DNA of 64,000 nucleotides from Prauserella rugosa. Its GTDB lineage: Bacteria; Actinomycetota; Actinomycetes; Mycobacteriales; Pseudonocardiaceae. This document shows positions 1-8,310 of the stretch, in pieces. The notes below the pieces were generated by a model, which made no database searches, was not told the DNA's origin, and was given only the letters and a program-made list of their open reading frames with translations. Position numbers and translations under genes: made by a program. Every line of letters starts with the position of its first letter. Position 1 is the first letter of the stretch. The DNA lies in the NCBI RefSeq assembly GCF_000719975.1, contig NZ_JOIJ01000001.1, forward strand, positions 186,001-250,000. Reading direction: 5' to 3'.

Positions 1-1077
1 GAACCGCCCGCCCGCGGCGTCGGCGCGTTCGGCGAGGTGCCGCAGGCCGCGCCGGGCGACGTCGGCGGGAACGCCGCATCCGTTGTCGCGCACACGCAGC
101 CGGACCTCGCGGTCGTCGCGTTCGAGCGTCACCCGCACCTCACTCGCCCCCGAGTGACGCACCACATTGGACAGTGCCTCGCGGAGGGCTGCGCGGATGT
201 GGTCGCCGCGTTCGCCGGGGATCCCCGCCAGTTCGCCCGACAGTTCCAGGGTGGGCGGATAGCCGAGGAGCTCCCCGGCGATACGCACCTCGGAGCGGGC
301 CGACTCGGCGAGGTCGCTGGCATCGGGCGTCTCGGGCACCGGTTCGGGCGAACGCAGTTCCCGCACGGTGCCGCGGATCTCCTCGATCGTCTGGTCGAGC
401 TGTTCGATGGCCTCGCCGAGCCGGTCGCGTTCGGTGCGCGCGAACCGCCGGTGCAGCCTGCGATGCACCCGGTCGAGCTGCATACCCGCCGCGTACAGCC
501 GCTGCACGACGACGTCGTGGAGTTCGCGGGCGATGCGTTCGCGCTCCTGGTAGAGGGTCAGCCGGTGGCGCGCGTCGGCACCGTCGGCCAGGGCGAGCAC
601 GACCCCGGCCTGTCCCGCGAACGCGGTGAGCAGGTCGCCGGTTCCGGTGTCGAACGGTGCGCGATGCGGCGCGCGGTACGCGGTGAGCACGCCGAGGCGT
701 TTGCCTCCGGTGCCGAACGGCGCGGCGGCGAACGGTCCGTATCCGGCGAGTTCGGTGGGCACGAACTGCGACGTGCGGGGATCGCTGGTGACGTCGTCGG
801 CGAACACCGGCTCGGCACCGCCCGCGACCCTGCCCGCCGCCGATTCGGCGGGCAGCACCAGACCGATGAGCCCGGCGGTATCGGCGCCGTAGGCGGCTTC
901 GACGGTGACGCTGCCGTCCTCGTCGCGCACCATGAGCAGCCCGAGGTCGGCGTCGGCGATCTGCACGGCGTGCCGCACGACCATGGGCAACACGGCGTCG
1001 GGGTCGTCCCCGGACAGCACGGTCGTCGTGATCTCGGTGGCTGCGGACAGGGCCCGCGCGGCGACGTTCGGTTCCAT
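1..1077 (-). CDS. GAF-domain sensor histidine kinase (C-terminus cut by left edge)
   Basis: The frame is open from an ATG at 1077 to base 1 (359 codons, no stop in the window). Residues about 20-165 form a GAF-type sensor domain. A HisKA_3 dimerisation domain follows with RELHDVVVQRL (phospho-acceptor His about residue 187). The HATPase N-box (REALSNVVRHSG) and the G1 motif DNGCGV are near residues 298-336. This is the NarX/DevS (DosS)-type kinase architecture with a single GAF. Only the last part of the ATPase domain lies outside. It starts 23 bases after cydDC on the same strand, so it is probably the last gene, or the next to a response regulator, of the cytochrome bd operon. A redox or oxygen signal is inference; haem ligands cannot be assigned. 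Confidence 0.9.
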   Translation of the reverse strand, partial: MEPNVAARALSAATEITTTVLSGDDPDAVLPMVVRHAVQIADADLGLLMVRDEDGSVTVEAAYGADTAGLIGLVLPAESAAGRVAGGAEPVFADDVTSDPRTSQFVPTELAGYGPFAAAPFGTGGKRLGVLTAYRAPHRAPFDTGTGDLLTAFAGQAGVVLALADGADARHRLTLYQERERIARELHDVVVQRLYAAGMQLDRVHRRLHRRFARTERDRLGEAIEQLDQTIEEIRGTVRELRSPEPVPETPDASDLAESARSEVRIAGELLGYPPTLELSGELAGIPGERGDHIRAALREALSNVVRHSGASEVRVTLERDDREVRLRVRDNGCGVPADVARRGLRHLAERADAAGGRF

Positions 1078-1100
1078 CAGGCTTCCGACGGTACGGCTCC

Positions 1101-4100
1101 TCACGTCGCGAGGGCCCGTGGACGTGTCGCGGCTCGCGTGCGCACCCGCCCTTGGTCGACCTCGAGCACCAGGTCGGCGCCGTCGACCTCGGCCGGGCGG
1201 TGGGTGACGTGCACGACCGTCCTGCCCTCGAGCGCGCCGCGCAGGCCGGTCAGGACGCGGTCGGCGGTGGGTGCGTCGAGGTGCGCGGTGGGCTCGTCGA
1301 GCAGCACGAGGTCGGCCTCCGGCGCAGCGAGCAGGGCCCTGGCCAGCGCCACCCGTTGCGCCTGCCCTCCGGACAGGCCGGCGCCCGCGGAGTCGAGCAT
1401 CGTGTGCGGGTCGAGGTCCACGTGCGCGGTGCGGAGGGCATCGGCGAGTTCGGCGTCGGTGGCGTGCGGATCGGCCAGGCGCAGGTTCTCGGCCACGGTC
1501 GTCGAGACCAGCTGCGGGTCCTGCGGAGCCCACGCGACGCGCGCGGGCACGTCCGCCTCGCCGCGCACCGGCCGCAGGAATCCCAGCAGCGCGGCGAGCA
1601 GCGTGGACTTGCCCGCACCCGACGGTCCGACGACGGCGACGTACGAGCCGCGCGGGATGTCGAGGTCGACCTCCCGCAGCACCGGTCCGGAACTGGAGGG
1701 CCAGGCGATGTCCGCGTCGCGCACGGACACGTGGCCCGGGTGGTGCGCAGGCCGCCGCGCCGCGGATTCCGCGTGCACCACGCGAGCGGTGTCGGTGGCC
1801 GTTCCCGTGGCGTGCTCGGCGGCGGCAAGGCGGGCGCGGGCGTCGCGGAGGGTGTCCCAGTGCTGGGCGACGGGCGGGAGCAGCGCGAGCACCTCGGCCA
1901 GTGCCAGTGGCACCAGGGCGACGACGGGCGCGGCGACGGGAGCCAGCGTCCCCGCCTCGACGGCACGTGCGCCCAGCCAGGCGCCCGCGACGGCGGCTGC
2001 GCCGGTGGCGGCGACGATCACGGCGTCGGCGGCGCCGTCTCCCCAGGCCTGTCTGCGTGCGGCGGCGGCGAGCCGCGTGTCGAGGCGCGCGAGTTCGCTG
2101 CGCCTGCGGCGGTGGGCGCCGACCGCCACCAGTTCGGCCGCGGTGTCGAACAGCGCCAGTACCCGTTCGTCGAGCCTGCGTCTGCCGTCGGCGAGCGCGG
2201 TCGTGGCGCGGCGTTCCACGACGAGTGCGGCCCACGGGGCGGCGACCGCGGCGACCCCGACCGCCACGGCGAGCGCCAGTCCCGCCTCGGGCAGCACGAG
2301 GGTCACGGCCGTGCAGGCGGCGACCAGGACGACGCCCACGACGAGGGGCGGCGTGAGCACCCGGGGCAGCAGATCGCGGACGGTGTCGATGTCGCCGACG
2401 AGGCGACGGTGCTCGGCGCCGTGCCGCAGGGCCGCGGCCGGCCCCCTGGCGACAAGCCCGCGCCACAGCCGCACGCGCAGGCTCGCGGCGATGCGGAACG
2501 CGGCGTCGTGGGTGACGAGGCGTTCGGCGTAGTTCAGCGCGGCTCTGGCCAGGCCGAAGGTGCGCACGCCGACGACGGCGACGGTGAGCATGAGGATCGG
2601 CGGTTGTTGCGAGGCGCGGGCGATGAGCCAGCCGGACGTGGCCGTCAGCGCGACCCCTGCGACGAGCGATCCCGCGCCGAGCGCGACGCCACCGAGGAAG
2701 CGCCGGTCGACGAGCCGGCGCAGCGCGAGGAGACGGGTCGAGCCGGTGGTCGGCTCGTCCTCGGGGTCGCGCTCGGGAGCGGGGGTCGCAGCCGGATCGG
2801 CGTCTCCGGTTCGGGGTGCGTCTCCGGTTCGGGGTGCGGCTGTGGTTCGGGGTGCGGCTGTGGTTCCGAGTGCTGCGCGGTCGTGGGCGGCCACGATGAC
2901 GGTGCACCCTGCGCGTGCCGCCTCGTCGATCAGCTCGTGGACACGGCGGGCGTTGGCGGCGTCGAGGTGCGCGGTGGGTTCGTCGAGCAGCAGCAGCCAC
3001 GCGCCCGCGCGCACGCGCGCAAGGGCCCTGGCGACGGCGAGGCGCTGGCGCTGGCCGACCGACAGCGTGGTGACGGGCCGGTCGGCGAGTCGGTCGAGCC
3101 GCAGGCGGTGCAGCAGGTCGTGGGTGCCGGCCGGGTCGAGCGTGGGGGCGGCCAGTGCGATCTCGTCGGCCGCGGTACCTCCGGTGAATGCCGGTGACTG
3201 CGGGACCCAGCCGATGCACTCGCGCCACGCGTCGGCGTCGAGGTCGGTGAGGGGGATGCCGGCGATGGCGACGTCGCCCGCGTCGGGGCGCACGAAGCCG
3301 AGGAGGACGGCGAGGATGGTGCTCTTGCCCGCGCCGCTGGGCGAACGCAGCCAGACGGTCTCGCCCGGTCGCGCGGTGAACGTCTCGCCGTCGGGGGCGT
3401 CGCGGCCGCGGCGGTGGACGCGCAGGTCGCGGACGCGGACGTCGCCGCGGCGCGGGGGCAGCGATCCGTCGGACGGTGCGGGTTCGTCCAGGACGTCGGT
3501 GACCCTGCGGACGGCTTCGACGCCGTCGGTGCTGGCGTGGAAGGCGGTGCCGACGGCGCGCAGCGGGGCGAAGCATTCGGGGGCGAGCAGGAGCACGCCG
3601 AGTCCGATGGCGAGGGGCAGCTCGCCGTGGACGAGCCGCACGCCGATGACGACGGCGACGAGTGCGACCGAGAGGGTGGCGGCGAGTTCGAGGGCCAGCG
3701 CCGAGCTGAACGCGACGCGCAGGGTGCCGAGGGTGGCGCGGCGGTGGCGGTCGGAGACGCGGCGGACGGTGTCGGCCTGCGCATCGGCACGGCGGAACGC
3801 GGCGAGTACGGGCAGGGCGCGCACGAGTTCGAGTACGTGGGCCGACAGCCGGGCGATGGAGTCGCTCGCCTCGGCGACGCGGTCGCGTGTGTAGGAGCCG
3901 ATGAGCGCACCGAACAGTGGGAGCAGCGGCAGGGTGACGGCGATGAGCAGGGCCGACGGCCAGTCGGCGACGAACACGGCCGCGCCGGCGGCGAGGGGTA
4001 CGACGGCGGCGGTGACGAGCGCGGGCAGGTAGCGGGTGAAGTAGGCGTCGAGCGCGTCGAGGCCGGTGGTGGTGAGTGCGGTGAGCCGGCCCGGGCCGCG

Positions 4101-4526
4101 GCGGGCGATCCATTCGGGGCCGAGGCGCAGCGCGTGGTCGAGGACGTGGGCGCGGAGCTCCTCCTTGGCGCCCGCGGCTGCGCGGGCGGCGACGACGCGG
4201 ATCGCCCACGCCAGCACGGCGCGGCCGGCGACGGTGGCCAGGAGCAGGCCGATCCGGGACGTGAGGTCGCCGGTGTGTCCGGCTCCTCCCGCAGTGACGA
4301 CGTCGGCGAGCACGGAGGCGAGCAGGAACGCCTGCGCGACCAGGCATGCGGCGTCGAGGAGCGCGAGGACACCGGATGCGGCCAACGCTCGGCGCGCCGC
4401 CGGGGACAGTGCCGGTAGCGCGCCGAGCGGGCCGTGTCCCACCCGCGACCGGACCGACGTGTCCGGTGTGGACGGTTCGGCGCCGGTGCCGGTAGCGGAA
4501 AGGGTGTCGCGGGTGGGACGGCTCAT
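1101..4526 (-). CDS. cydDC: Fused thiol-reductant ABC exporter CydDC
   Basis: This 1141-residue protein carries both halves of the heterodimeric CydD/CydC exporter in one chain, as is common in actinobacteria. In E. coli CydDC exports cysteine and glutathione and is needed to assemble cytochrome bd. Half 1 has an ABC transmembrane domain, Walker A SPSGAGKST (about 395-403) and signature LSVGQRQR. Half 2 repeats the order with GPSGAGKST and LSGGQAQR, each followed by a Walker B LLLDEPTAHLD or VLLDEPTAHLD. A low-complexity linker with repeated TTAAPRTGDA-like units (DNA near 2805-2875) joins the halves. The ATG overlaps the cydB stop by ATGA, indicating translational coupling. Confidence 0.96.
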   Translation of the reverse strand: MSRPTRDTLSATGTGAEPSTPDTSVRSRVGHGPLGALPALSPAARRALAASGVLALLDAACLVAQAFLLASVLADVVTAGGAGHTGDLTSRIGLLLATVAGRAVLAWAIRVVAARAAAGAKEELRAHVLDHALRLGPEWIARRGPGRLTALTTTGLDALDAYFTRYLPALVTAAVVPLAAGAAVFVADWPSALLIAVTLPLLPLFGALIGSYTRDRVAEASDSIARLSAHVLELVRALPVLAAFRRADAQADTVRRVSDRHRRATLGTLRVAFSSALALELAATLSVALVAVVIGVRLVHGELPLAIGLGVLLLAPECFAPLRAVGTAFHASTDGVEAVRRVTDVLDEPAPSDGSLPPRRGDVRVRDLRVHRRGRDAPDGETFTARPGETVWLRSPSGAGKSTILAVLLGFVRPDAGDVAIAGIPLTDLDADAWRECIGWVPQSPAFTGGTAADEIALAAPTLDPAGTHDLLHRLRLDRLADRPVTTLSVGQRQRLAVARALARVRAGAWLLLLDEPTAHLDAANARRVHELIDEAARAGCTVIVAAHDRAALGTTAAPRTTAAPRTGDAPRTGDADPAATPAPERDPEDEPTTGSTRLLALRRLVDRRFLGGVALGAGSLVAGVALTATSGWLIARASQQPPILMLTVAVVGVRTFGLARAALNYAERLVTHDAAFRIAASLRVRLWRGLVARGPAAALRHGAEHRRLVGDIDTVRDLLPRVLTPPLVVGVVLVAACTAVTLVLPEAGLALAVAVGVAAVAAPWAALVVERRATTALADGRRRLDERVLALFDTAAELVAVGAHRRRRSELARLDTRLAAAARRQAWGDGAADAVIVAATGAAAVAGAWLGARAVEAGTLAPVAAPVVALVPLALAEVLALLPPVAQHWDTLRDARARLAAAEHATGTATDTARVVHAESAARRPAHHPGHVSVRDADIAWPSSSGPVLREVDLDIPRGSYVAVVGPSGAGKSTLLAALLGFLRPVRGEADVPARVAWAPQDPQLVSTTVAENLRLADPHATDAELADALRTAHVDLDPHTMLDSAGAGLSGGQAQRVALARALLAAPEADLVLLDEPTAHLDAPTADRVLTGLRGALEGRTVVHVTHRPAEVDGADLVLEVDQGRVRTRAATRPRALAT

Positions 4527-5545
4527 GAGGACACCTGCTGTGCGGTGTGCGGGGCGGGGATGTGGGAGGTCTTGATGCGTTTGCGGAACACCCAGTAGGT
4601 CCAGCCCTGGTAGACGAGCACGGCCGGGGTGCCGAACGCGGCCACCCAGGTCATGACGGTGAGGGTGTAGTCGCCGGACGAGGCGTTGTGGACGGTCAAC
4701 GAGTTGGCGGCGTCCAGTGTGGAGGGAAGGACGTCCGGGAACAGGGCGCCGAACAGGGTGACGACGGTGCCGGTGATGGCGACGCCGAGTGCGGCGAAGG
4801 CCTGCCCCTCACGTCCGGCGCCGATGCGCCACCAGGCGACGAGCGCGGCGGCGACGGTCACGGCGAGCGAGGCGTAGGTCCAGTCGGATCCGTGGCGGAC
4901 CTGCACGAGGACCGCGAACGCGGCGACGGGCAGGATCGCGACGGGAAGGATGGCGGTGGCGAGCCGGCGTGCGCGGCGGCGGATGTCGCCGTCGGTCTTG
5001 AGCGCGATGAACACGGCCCCGTGCAGCAGGGAGAAGCCCGTGACGGCGAGCGCCCCGAGCAGCGTGTCCCAGCGGAAGGCCGCGAACGCCGAGCCGACCC
5101 GGTTGCCGTCGGCGTCGAGCGGGAGGCCGAGGACCGTGGAGGCGATGATGAAGCCGATGCCGATGGGCGGCACGGTCGAACCGATGACGATGACCTTGTC
5201 CCAGGCGCGGCGCCAGCGGTCGGACTCGACCTTGCCGCGGTACTCGAACGCGACCCCGCGTCCGATGAGTGCGAGCAGCACGAACAGCAGCGGCAGGTAG
5301 GCGGCGGAGAACAACCCCGCGTACCAGGCGGGGAACGCGGCGAACGTCGCGCCGCCCGCGACGATGATCCAGACCTCGTTGCCGTCCCAGACGGGCCCGA
5401 TGGTGTTGATCATGACGCGCCGCTCGGTGTCGTCCCGGCCGAGAACCGGCAGCAACATCCCCACCCCGAAGTCGAACCCCTCGAGGAACAGGTAACCCAG
5501 CCACAGGAACGCGATGACGACGAACCAGACGACCTCGAGTTCCAC
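4523..5545 (-). CDS. cydB: Cytochrome bd ubiquinol/menaquinol oxidase subunit II
   Basis: This 340-residue integral membrane protein has about eight hydrophobic segments. The N-terminal LGYLFLEGFDFGVG block is characteristic of CydB. With CydA it forms the high-affinity quinol oxidase of the plasma membrane, which carries no haem in this subunit. The GTG start at 5545 gives MELEVVWFV; a GAGGAG lies about 10 bases upstream. It sits downstream of cydA after a 242-base gap and overlaps cydDC by 4 bases, so cydB-cydDC are one transcriptional unit. Confidence 0.96.
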   Translation of the reverse strand: MELEVVWFVVIAFLWLGYLFLEGFDFGVGMLLPVLGRDDTERRVMINTIGPVWDGNEVWIIVAGGATFAAFPAWYAGLFSAAYLPLLFVLLALIGRGVAFEYRGKVESDRWRRAWDKVIVIGSTVPPIGIGFIIASTVLGLPLDADGNRVGSAFAAFRWDTLLGALAVTGFSLLHGAVFIALKTDGDIRRRARRLATAILPVAILPVAAFAVLVQVRHGSDWTYASLAVTVAAALVAWWRIGAGREGQAFAALGVAITGTVVTLFGALFPDVLPSTLDAANSLTVHNASSGDYTLTVMTWVAAFGTPAVLVYQGWTYWVFRKRIKTSHIPAPHTAQQVSS

Positions 5546-5566
5546 TCAGACCACGCTCCTCGAGGA

Positions 5567-5582
5567 TGTTTCAGGTGAAACC
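5567..5582. promoter_or_regulatory. parS-like palindrome
   Basis: TGTTTCAGGTGAAACC contains a perfect 6-2-6 inverted repeat (GTTTCA/TGAAAC) and matches the ParB-binding parS consensus (TGTTTCACGTGAAACA) at 14 of 16 positions. One mismatch is in the central CG. It lies 22 bases upstream of the cydB start. It could equally be a local operator of cydB; ParB binding is unproven. Confidence 0.35.
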
Positions 5583-5598
5583 TGTTTTCCCCAGCCAG

Positions 5599-5639
5599 TT
5601 GTGCACAACAGCAGGAGTTGTCCACAACTTGCTGCACAA
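5599..5639. promoter_or_regulatory. Cluster of DnaA-box-like motifs
   Basis: TTGTGCACAA (5599-5608) and TTGTCCACAA (5618-5627) are near-palindromes. The second contains the exact high-GC actinobacterial DnaA box TTGTCCACA. A third, degenerate TGCACAA lies at 5633-5639 in the opposite orientation. No dnaA/dnaN genes are in view, so this is not the origin itself. It may be a DnaA-titration site or an unrelated regulatory repeat of the cyd locus. Confidence 0.35.
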
Positions 5640-5787
5640 CCCTTGGGAAAACCCCTCGTGGCGATAGGCTGGAGTCGGGGTCGCCCCCCGGAGAGGGTGG
5701 GGGCGTATCCACCGGAAATCGCGATCACGGCATCTCCTCGGACGGCGGACGGCAGGTGTTCGGTCGGCATGGGGGTCGTGCGGGCGG

Positions 5788-7410
5788 CTAGTAGGCGAAC
5801 GACAGCGGCTCGTCGTCCTCGGTGTCCTCGGTGTCCTTGGAGTCCCGGCCGTCCTCGGAGCCACGGGGGCCACGGGAACCCTCCGAACCGCCACGCAGAT
5901 CCGAGCCGCCCGAACCGCCGGCCGAACCCGAACCACCCCCGTCGCCCCCGGTTCCGAGGCGGGAGGCGACCTTCGCGGGCATCACGCTCTCGATGCCACC
6001 GCGCACGTACTTGGCCATCAGGAACACCTCGACCACGCCGAGCACCACGTACAGCAGGGTCAGCGAGACCAGGGACAGCCACACCTCCCCCTCGGACACC
6101 CTCGACACGGCCATCGCGGTGTACATCCACACCCCGTCGACGCCGCTGGGGTCCGGGTTCGGCACGACCACGAACGGCTGCCTGCCCATCTCCGTGAAGA
6201 TCCAGCCCGCGCTGTTCGCGAGGTACGGCAACGCGATGCTGCCCAGCGCCATCCACGGGAACCAGCGGCCGCCCGGAATCCGGCCGCCGCGCGTCAGCCA
6301 CAGCGTCGCCACGCCGATCAACGTCGACAGCGCACCGAAGCCGATCATGATCCGGAAACCCCAGTAGGTCACCGGCAGGTTCGGCACGTAGTCCACCGGC
6401 TTGCCCGCCAGCTCGCCGAGTGCCGGGTCGTCCGGGTAGTGCGAGCCGTACTTGTCCTGGTACTCACCCACCAGGTCCTGCACGCCCTTGACCTCGGACG
6501 AGAAGTCGCCCTCCGCCAGGAACGACAGCAGAGCGGGCACGGTGAAGGTCTTCACGCTCTCGCAGTCGGCGTCGGCCACGTCGCCCACCGCGATGATCGA
6601 GAAACTCGCGGGCTGTTCGGTCTCGCACAGCGCCTCCGCGGCGGCCATCTTCATCGGCTGCTGCTGGAACATCAGCTTGCCCTGGAAATCACCGCTCACC
6701 ACGAGCACGGCGAACGCCACGACACCCGTCCACGCCCCCAGCTTCACCGACGAACGCCACACCGCGCGGTGCTCGTCGTGCTCACCGCGCTTGCGCCACA
6801 ACCGCCACGCCGCGATCCCCACCACGAACACCGCGGCCACCGCGAAACAGCCAGCCACGGTGTGCGGAATCGCCGCCATCGCCGTGTTGTTCGTCAACAC
6901 GGCCCAGATCGACGTCATCGTCGGCTTTCCGTCGACGAACTCGGCACCCACCGGGTGCTGCATCCACGAGTTGGCCGCCAGGATGAAGTACGCCGACGCC
7001 ACCGTCGCCAGCGAGAACGCCCACGCACATGCCAGGTGGACCCGCTTCGGCAACCGGTCCCACCCGAAGATCCACAGGCCGAGGAACACCGACTCGACGA
7101 AGAACGCGACGAGCCCCTCCATCGCCAGCGGTGCACCGAAGACGTCGCCCACGAACCGGGAGTACTCGCTCCAGTTCATCCCGAACTGGAACTCCTGCAC
7201 GATGCCGGTCACCACGCCCATCGCGAAGTTGACCAGCAGGAGCTTGCCCCAGAACTTGGTCATCTTCAGGTAGCGCTCGTTGCCGGTGCGCACCCACGCC
7301 GTCTGCATGCCGGCCACCAGCACGGCCAGGCCGATCGTCAGCGGCACCATGAGGAAGTGGTAGACGGTCGTGATCCCGAACTGCCACCGCGCGAGCTCCA
7401 GTACTTCCAC
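5788..7410 (-). CDS. cydA: Cytochrome bd ubiquinol/menaquinol oxidase subunit I
   Basis: This is the catalytic haem-bearing subunit of cytochrome bd, about 540 residues. The N-terminus LELARWQFGITTVYHFLMVP is the CydA signature with the conserved haem-ligand His. The Q-loop region and the conserved EMGRQPF block near residue 400 are present. I chose the GTG at 7410 because it gives VEVLELARW, matching family N-termini; a GTG at 7437 would add nine residues, and neither has a strong ribosome site. The last 45 or so residues form a Gly/Ser/Asp/Glu-rich tail beyond the usual end. First gene of the cyd cluster. Confidence 0.95.
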   Translation of the reverse strand: MEVLELARWQFGITTVYHFLMVPLTIGLAVLVAGMQTAWVRTGNERYLKMTKFWGKLLLVNFAMGVVTGIVQEFQFGMNWSEYSRFVGDVFGAPLAMEGLVAFFVESVFLGLWIFGWDRLPKRVHLACAWAFSLATVASAYFILAANSWMQHPVGAEFVDGKPTMTSIWAVLTNNTAMAAIPHTVAGCFAVAAVFVVGIAAWRLWRKRGEHDEHRAVWRSSVKLGAWTGVVAFAVLVVSGDFQGKLMFQQQPMKMAAAEALCETEQPASFSIIAVGDVADADCESVKTFTVPALLSFLAEGDFSSEVKGVQDLVGEYQDKYGSHYPDDPALGELAGKPVDYVPNLPVTYWGFRIMIGFGALSTLIGVATLWLTRGGRIPGGRWFPWMALGSIALPYLANSAGWIFTEMGRQPFVVVPNPDPSGVDGVWMYTAMAVSRVSEGEVWLSLVSLTLLYVVLGVVEVFLMAKYVRGGIESVMPAKVASRLGTGGDGGGSGSAGGSGGSDLRGGSEGSRGPRGSEDGRDSKDTEDTEDDEPLSFAY

Positions 7411-7469
7411 GCTCCCGACTGTGCTCCGCGCGTGCACGCACCCGACAGGTCCCGCGGTCCCGACCTCAC

Positions 7470-7485
7470 CGGGACCTAGGTCCCG
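7470..7485. promoter_or_regulatory. DosR/DevR-like palindrome ahead of cydA
   Basis: CGGGACCTAGGTCCCG is a perfect 16-base palindrome centred 67 bases upstream of the chosen cydA start. Its core GGGACC-TA-GGTCCC differs from the mycobacterial DosR box (GGGACT-WW-AGTCCC) by one base per arm. Further GGTCCC half-sites at 7449-7454 and 7457-7462 lie nearby. A NarL-family regulator paired with the GAF kinase of this cluster is a plausible binder (inference). Confidence 0.55.
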
Positions 7486-7518
7486 TCCCCGCAGGCCCCA
7501 CCCCTCGTCACACCCACA

Positions 7519-7534
7519 TTTCGGCGCGCCGAAA
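7519..7534. promoter_or_regulatory. Palindrome upstream of the GDT1-like gene
   Basis: TTTCGGCGCGCCGAAA is a perfect 16-base palindrome about 127 bases before the transporter start and 108 bases before the nearer cydA start candidate. It is followed by an A-run, so it is not a terminator for the + strand. It may be an operator; the binding protein is unknown. Confidence 0.35.
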
Positions 7535-7604
7535 AAAATTGTGAGACGCAGTAATCACGACGTTTCCGAGGCAGCGAAACCGCCGATTCGAGAATCCGAT
7601 TCCC

Positions 7605-7632
7605 TTGATTTTCCGCGATCCCCCTTTATCGT
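7605..7632 (+). promoter_or_regulatory. Tentative promoter and leader hairpin of the GDT1-like gene
   Basis: TTGATT (7605-7610) and TATCGT (7627-7632) with 16 bases between could be -35 and -10 elements. CCCCTT (7622-7627) is complementary to AAGGGG (7643-7648), which would fold the purine-rich stretch nearest the start into a stem. No known Mn-responsive riboswitch core was recognised here. Confidence 0.25.
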
Positions 7633-7660
7633 TGAAGCGACCAAGGGGTGAAACGTTTAG

Positions 7661-8263
7661 ATGTCTTCTGTGCTTGCCGCCTTCTTCACGGCGTTTGCGC
7701 TGGTCTTCGTAGCCGAGCTGCCGGACAAGACCACTATTTCCACATTGGTGCTCACCACGCGTTACCGAAAGGGCGCCGTGTGGACCGGTGTGGCCGCCGC
7801 ATTCGCCGTGCACACGACCGTCGCGGTCGCATTCGGCAGCGCACTGACCCTGCTTCCCGAACAGGTCGTGTCGGTCATCGCGGGAATCATGTTCGGCATC
7901 GGCGCCGCCCTGCTGCTGCGCGCAGGTTTCAGCAAGCCCGAGGAGAGCGGGAAGGACGCGATGCGCAGCGGCCCGGCCCAGACCACGTTCCTCAGCGGCG
8001 CCGCGGCCTGCTTCGGCATGATCTTCGCGGCCGAGTGGGGCGATGCCTCCCAGCTCATGATGGCCGGCCTGGCCGCGCGCTACGGCCAGCCCATCGCCGT
8101 CGGACTCGGCTCGCTCGCCGCCATCGCCGCCGTCACCGCGCTCGCCGTGTTCGTGGGCGGCAAGCTGCGCGACCGCATCCGGCCGCACCTGCTCCAGCGC
8201 GCGGCCGGCTTCCTGTTCGCGGGCTTCGCGGCCTACGCCTTCGGAGCCGCCGCACTGGCCTGA
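7661..8263 (+). CDS. TMEM165/GDT1 family divalent cation transporter
   Basis: This 200-residue membrane protein has about six hydrophobic segments in two homologous halves. It carries the two family motifs of the E-x-G-D-K/R-T/S type: ELPDKT near residue 20 and EWGDAS near residue 126. Members of this family move Mn2+ (and Ca2+) out of the cytoplasm or into compartments. The ATG at 7661 is 12 bases after AAGGGG. It is monocistronic and divergent from cydA. Confidence 0.85.
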   Translation: MSSVLAAFFTAFALVFVAELPDKTTISTLVLTTRYRKGAVWTGVAAAFAVHTTVAVAFGSALTLLPEQVVSVIAGIMFGIGAALLLRAGFSKPEESGKDAMRSGPAQTTFLSGAAACFGMIFAAEWGDASQLMMAGLAARYGQPIAVGLGSLAAIAAVTALAVFVGGKLRDRIRPHLLQRAAGFLFAGFAAYAFGAAALA

Positions 8264-8310
8264 GCGCCCGCCGCACGCGCCACCGCGGCCTCACACCACA
8301 CGCGGGGCGG

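Noticed and set aside
37..2532. 831-codon open frame on the + strand
   Set aside because: It lies antisense to the sensor kinase and cydDC, crosses their boundary, and has the Arg/Ala/Ser-rich composition of a GC-rich shadow frame.
5540..5790. Replication origin between cydA and cydB
   Set aside because: Only two to three DnaA-box-like motifs, and dnaA, dnaN, recF or gyrB are absent from the window.
7500..7660. yybP-ykoY manganese riboswitch before the GDT1-like gene
   Set aside because: Only simple hairpins were found; the conserved riboswitch core sequences were not recognised.
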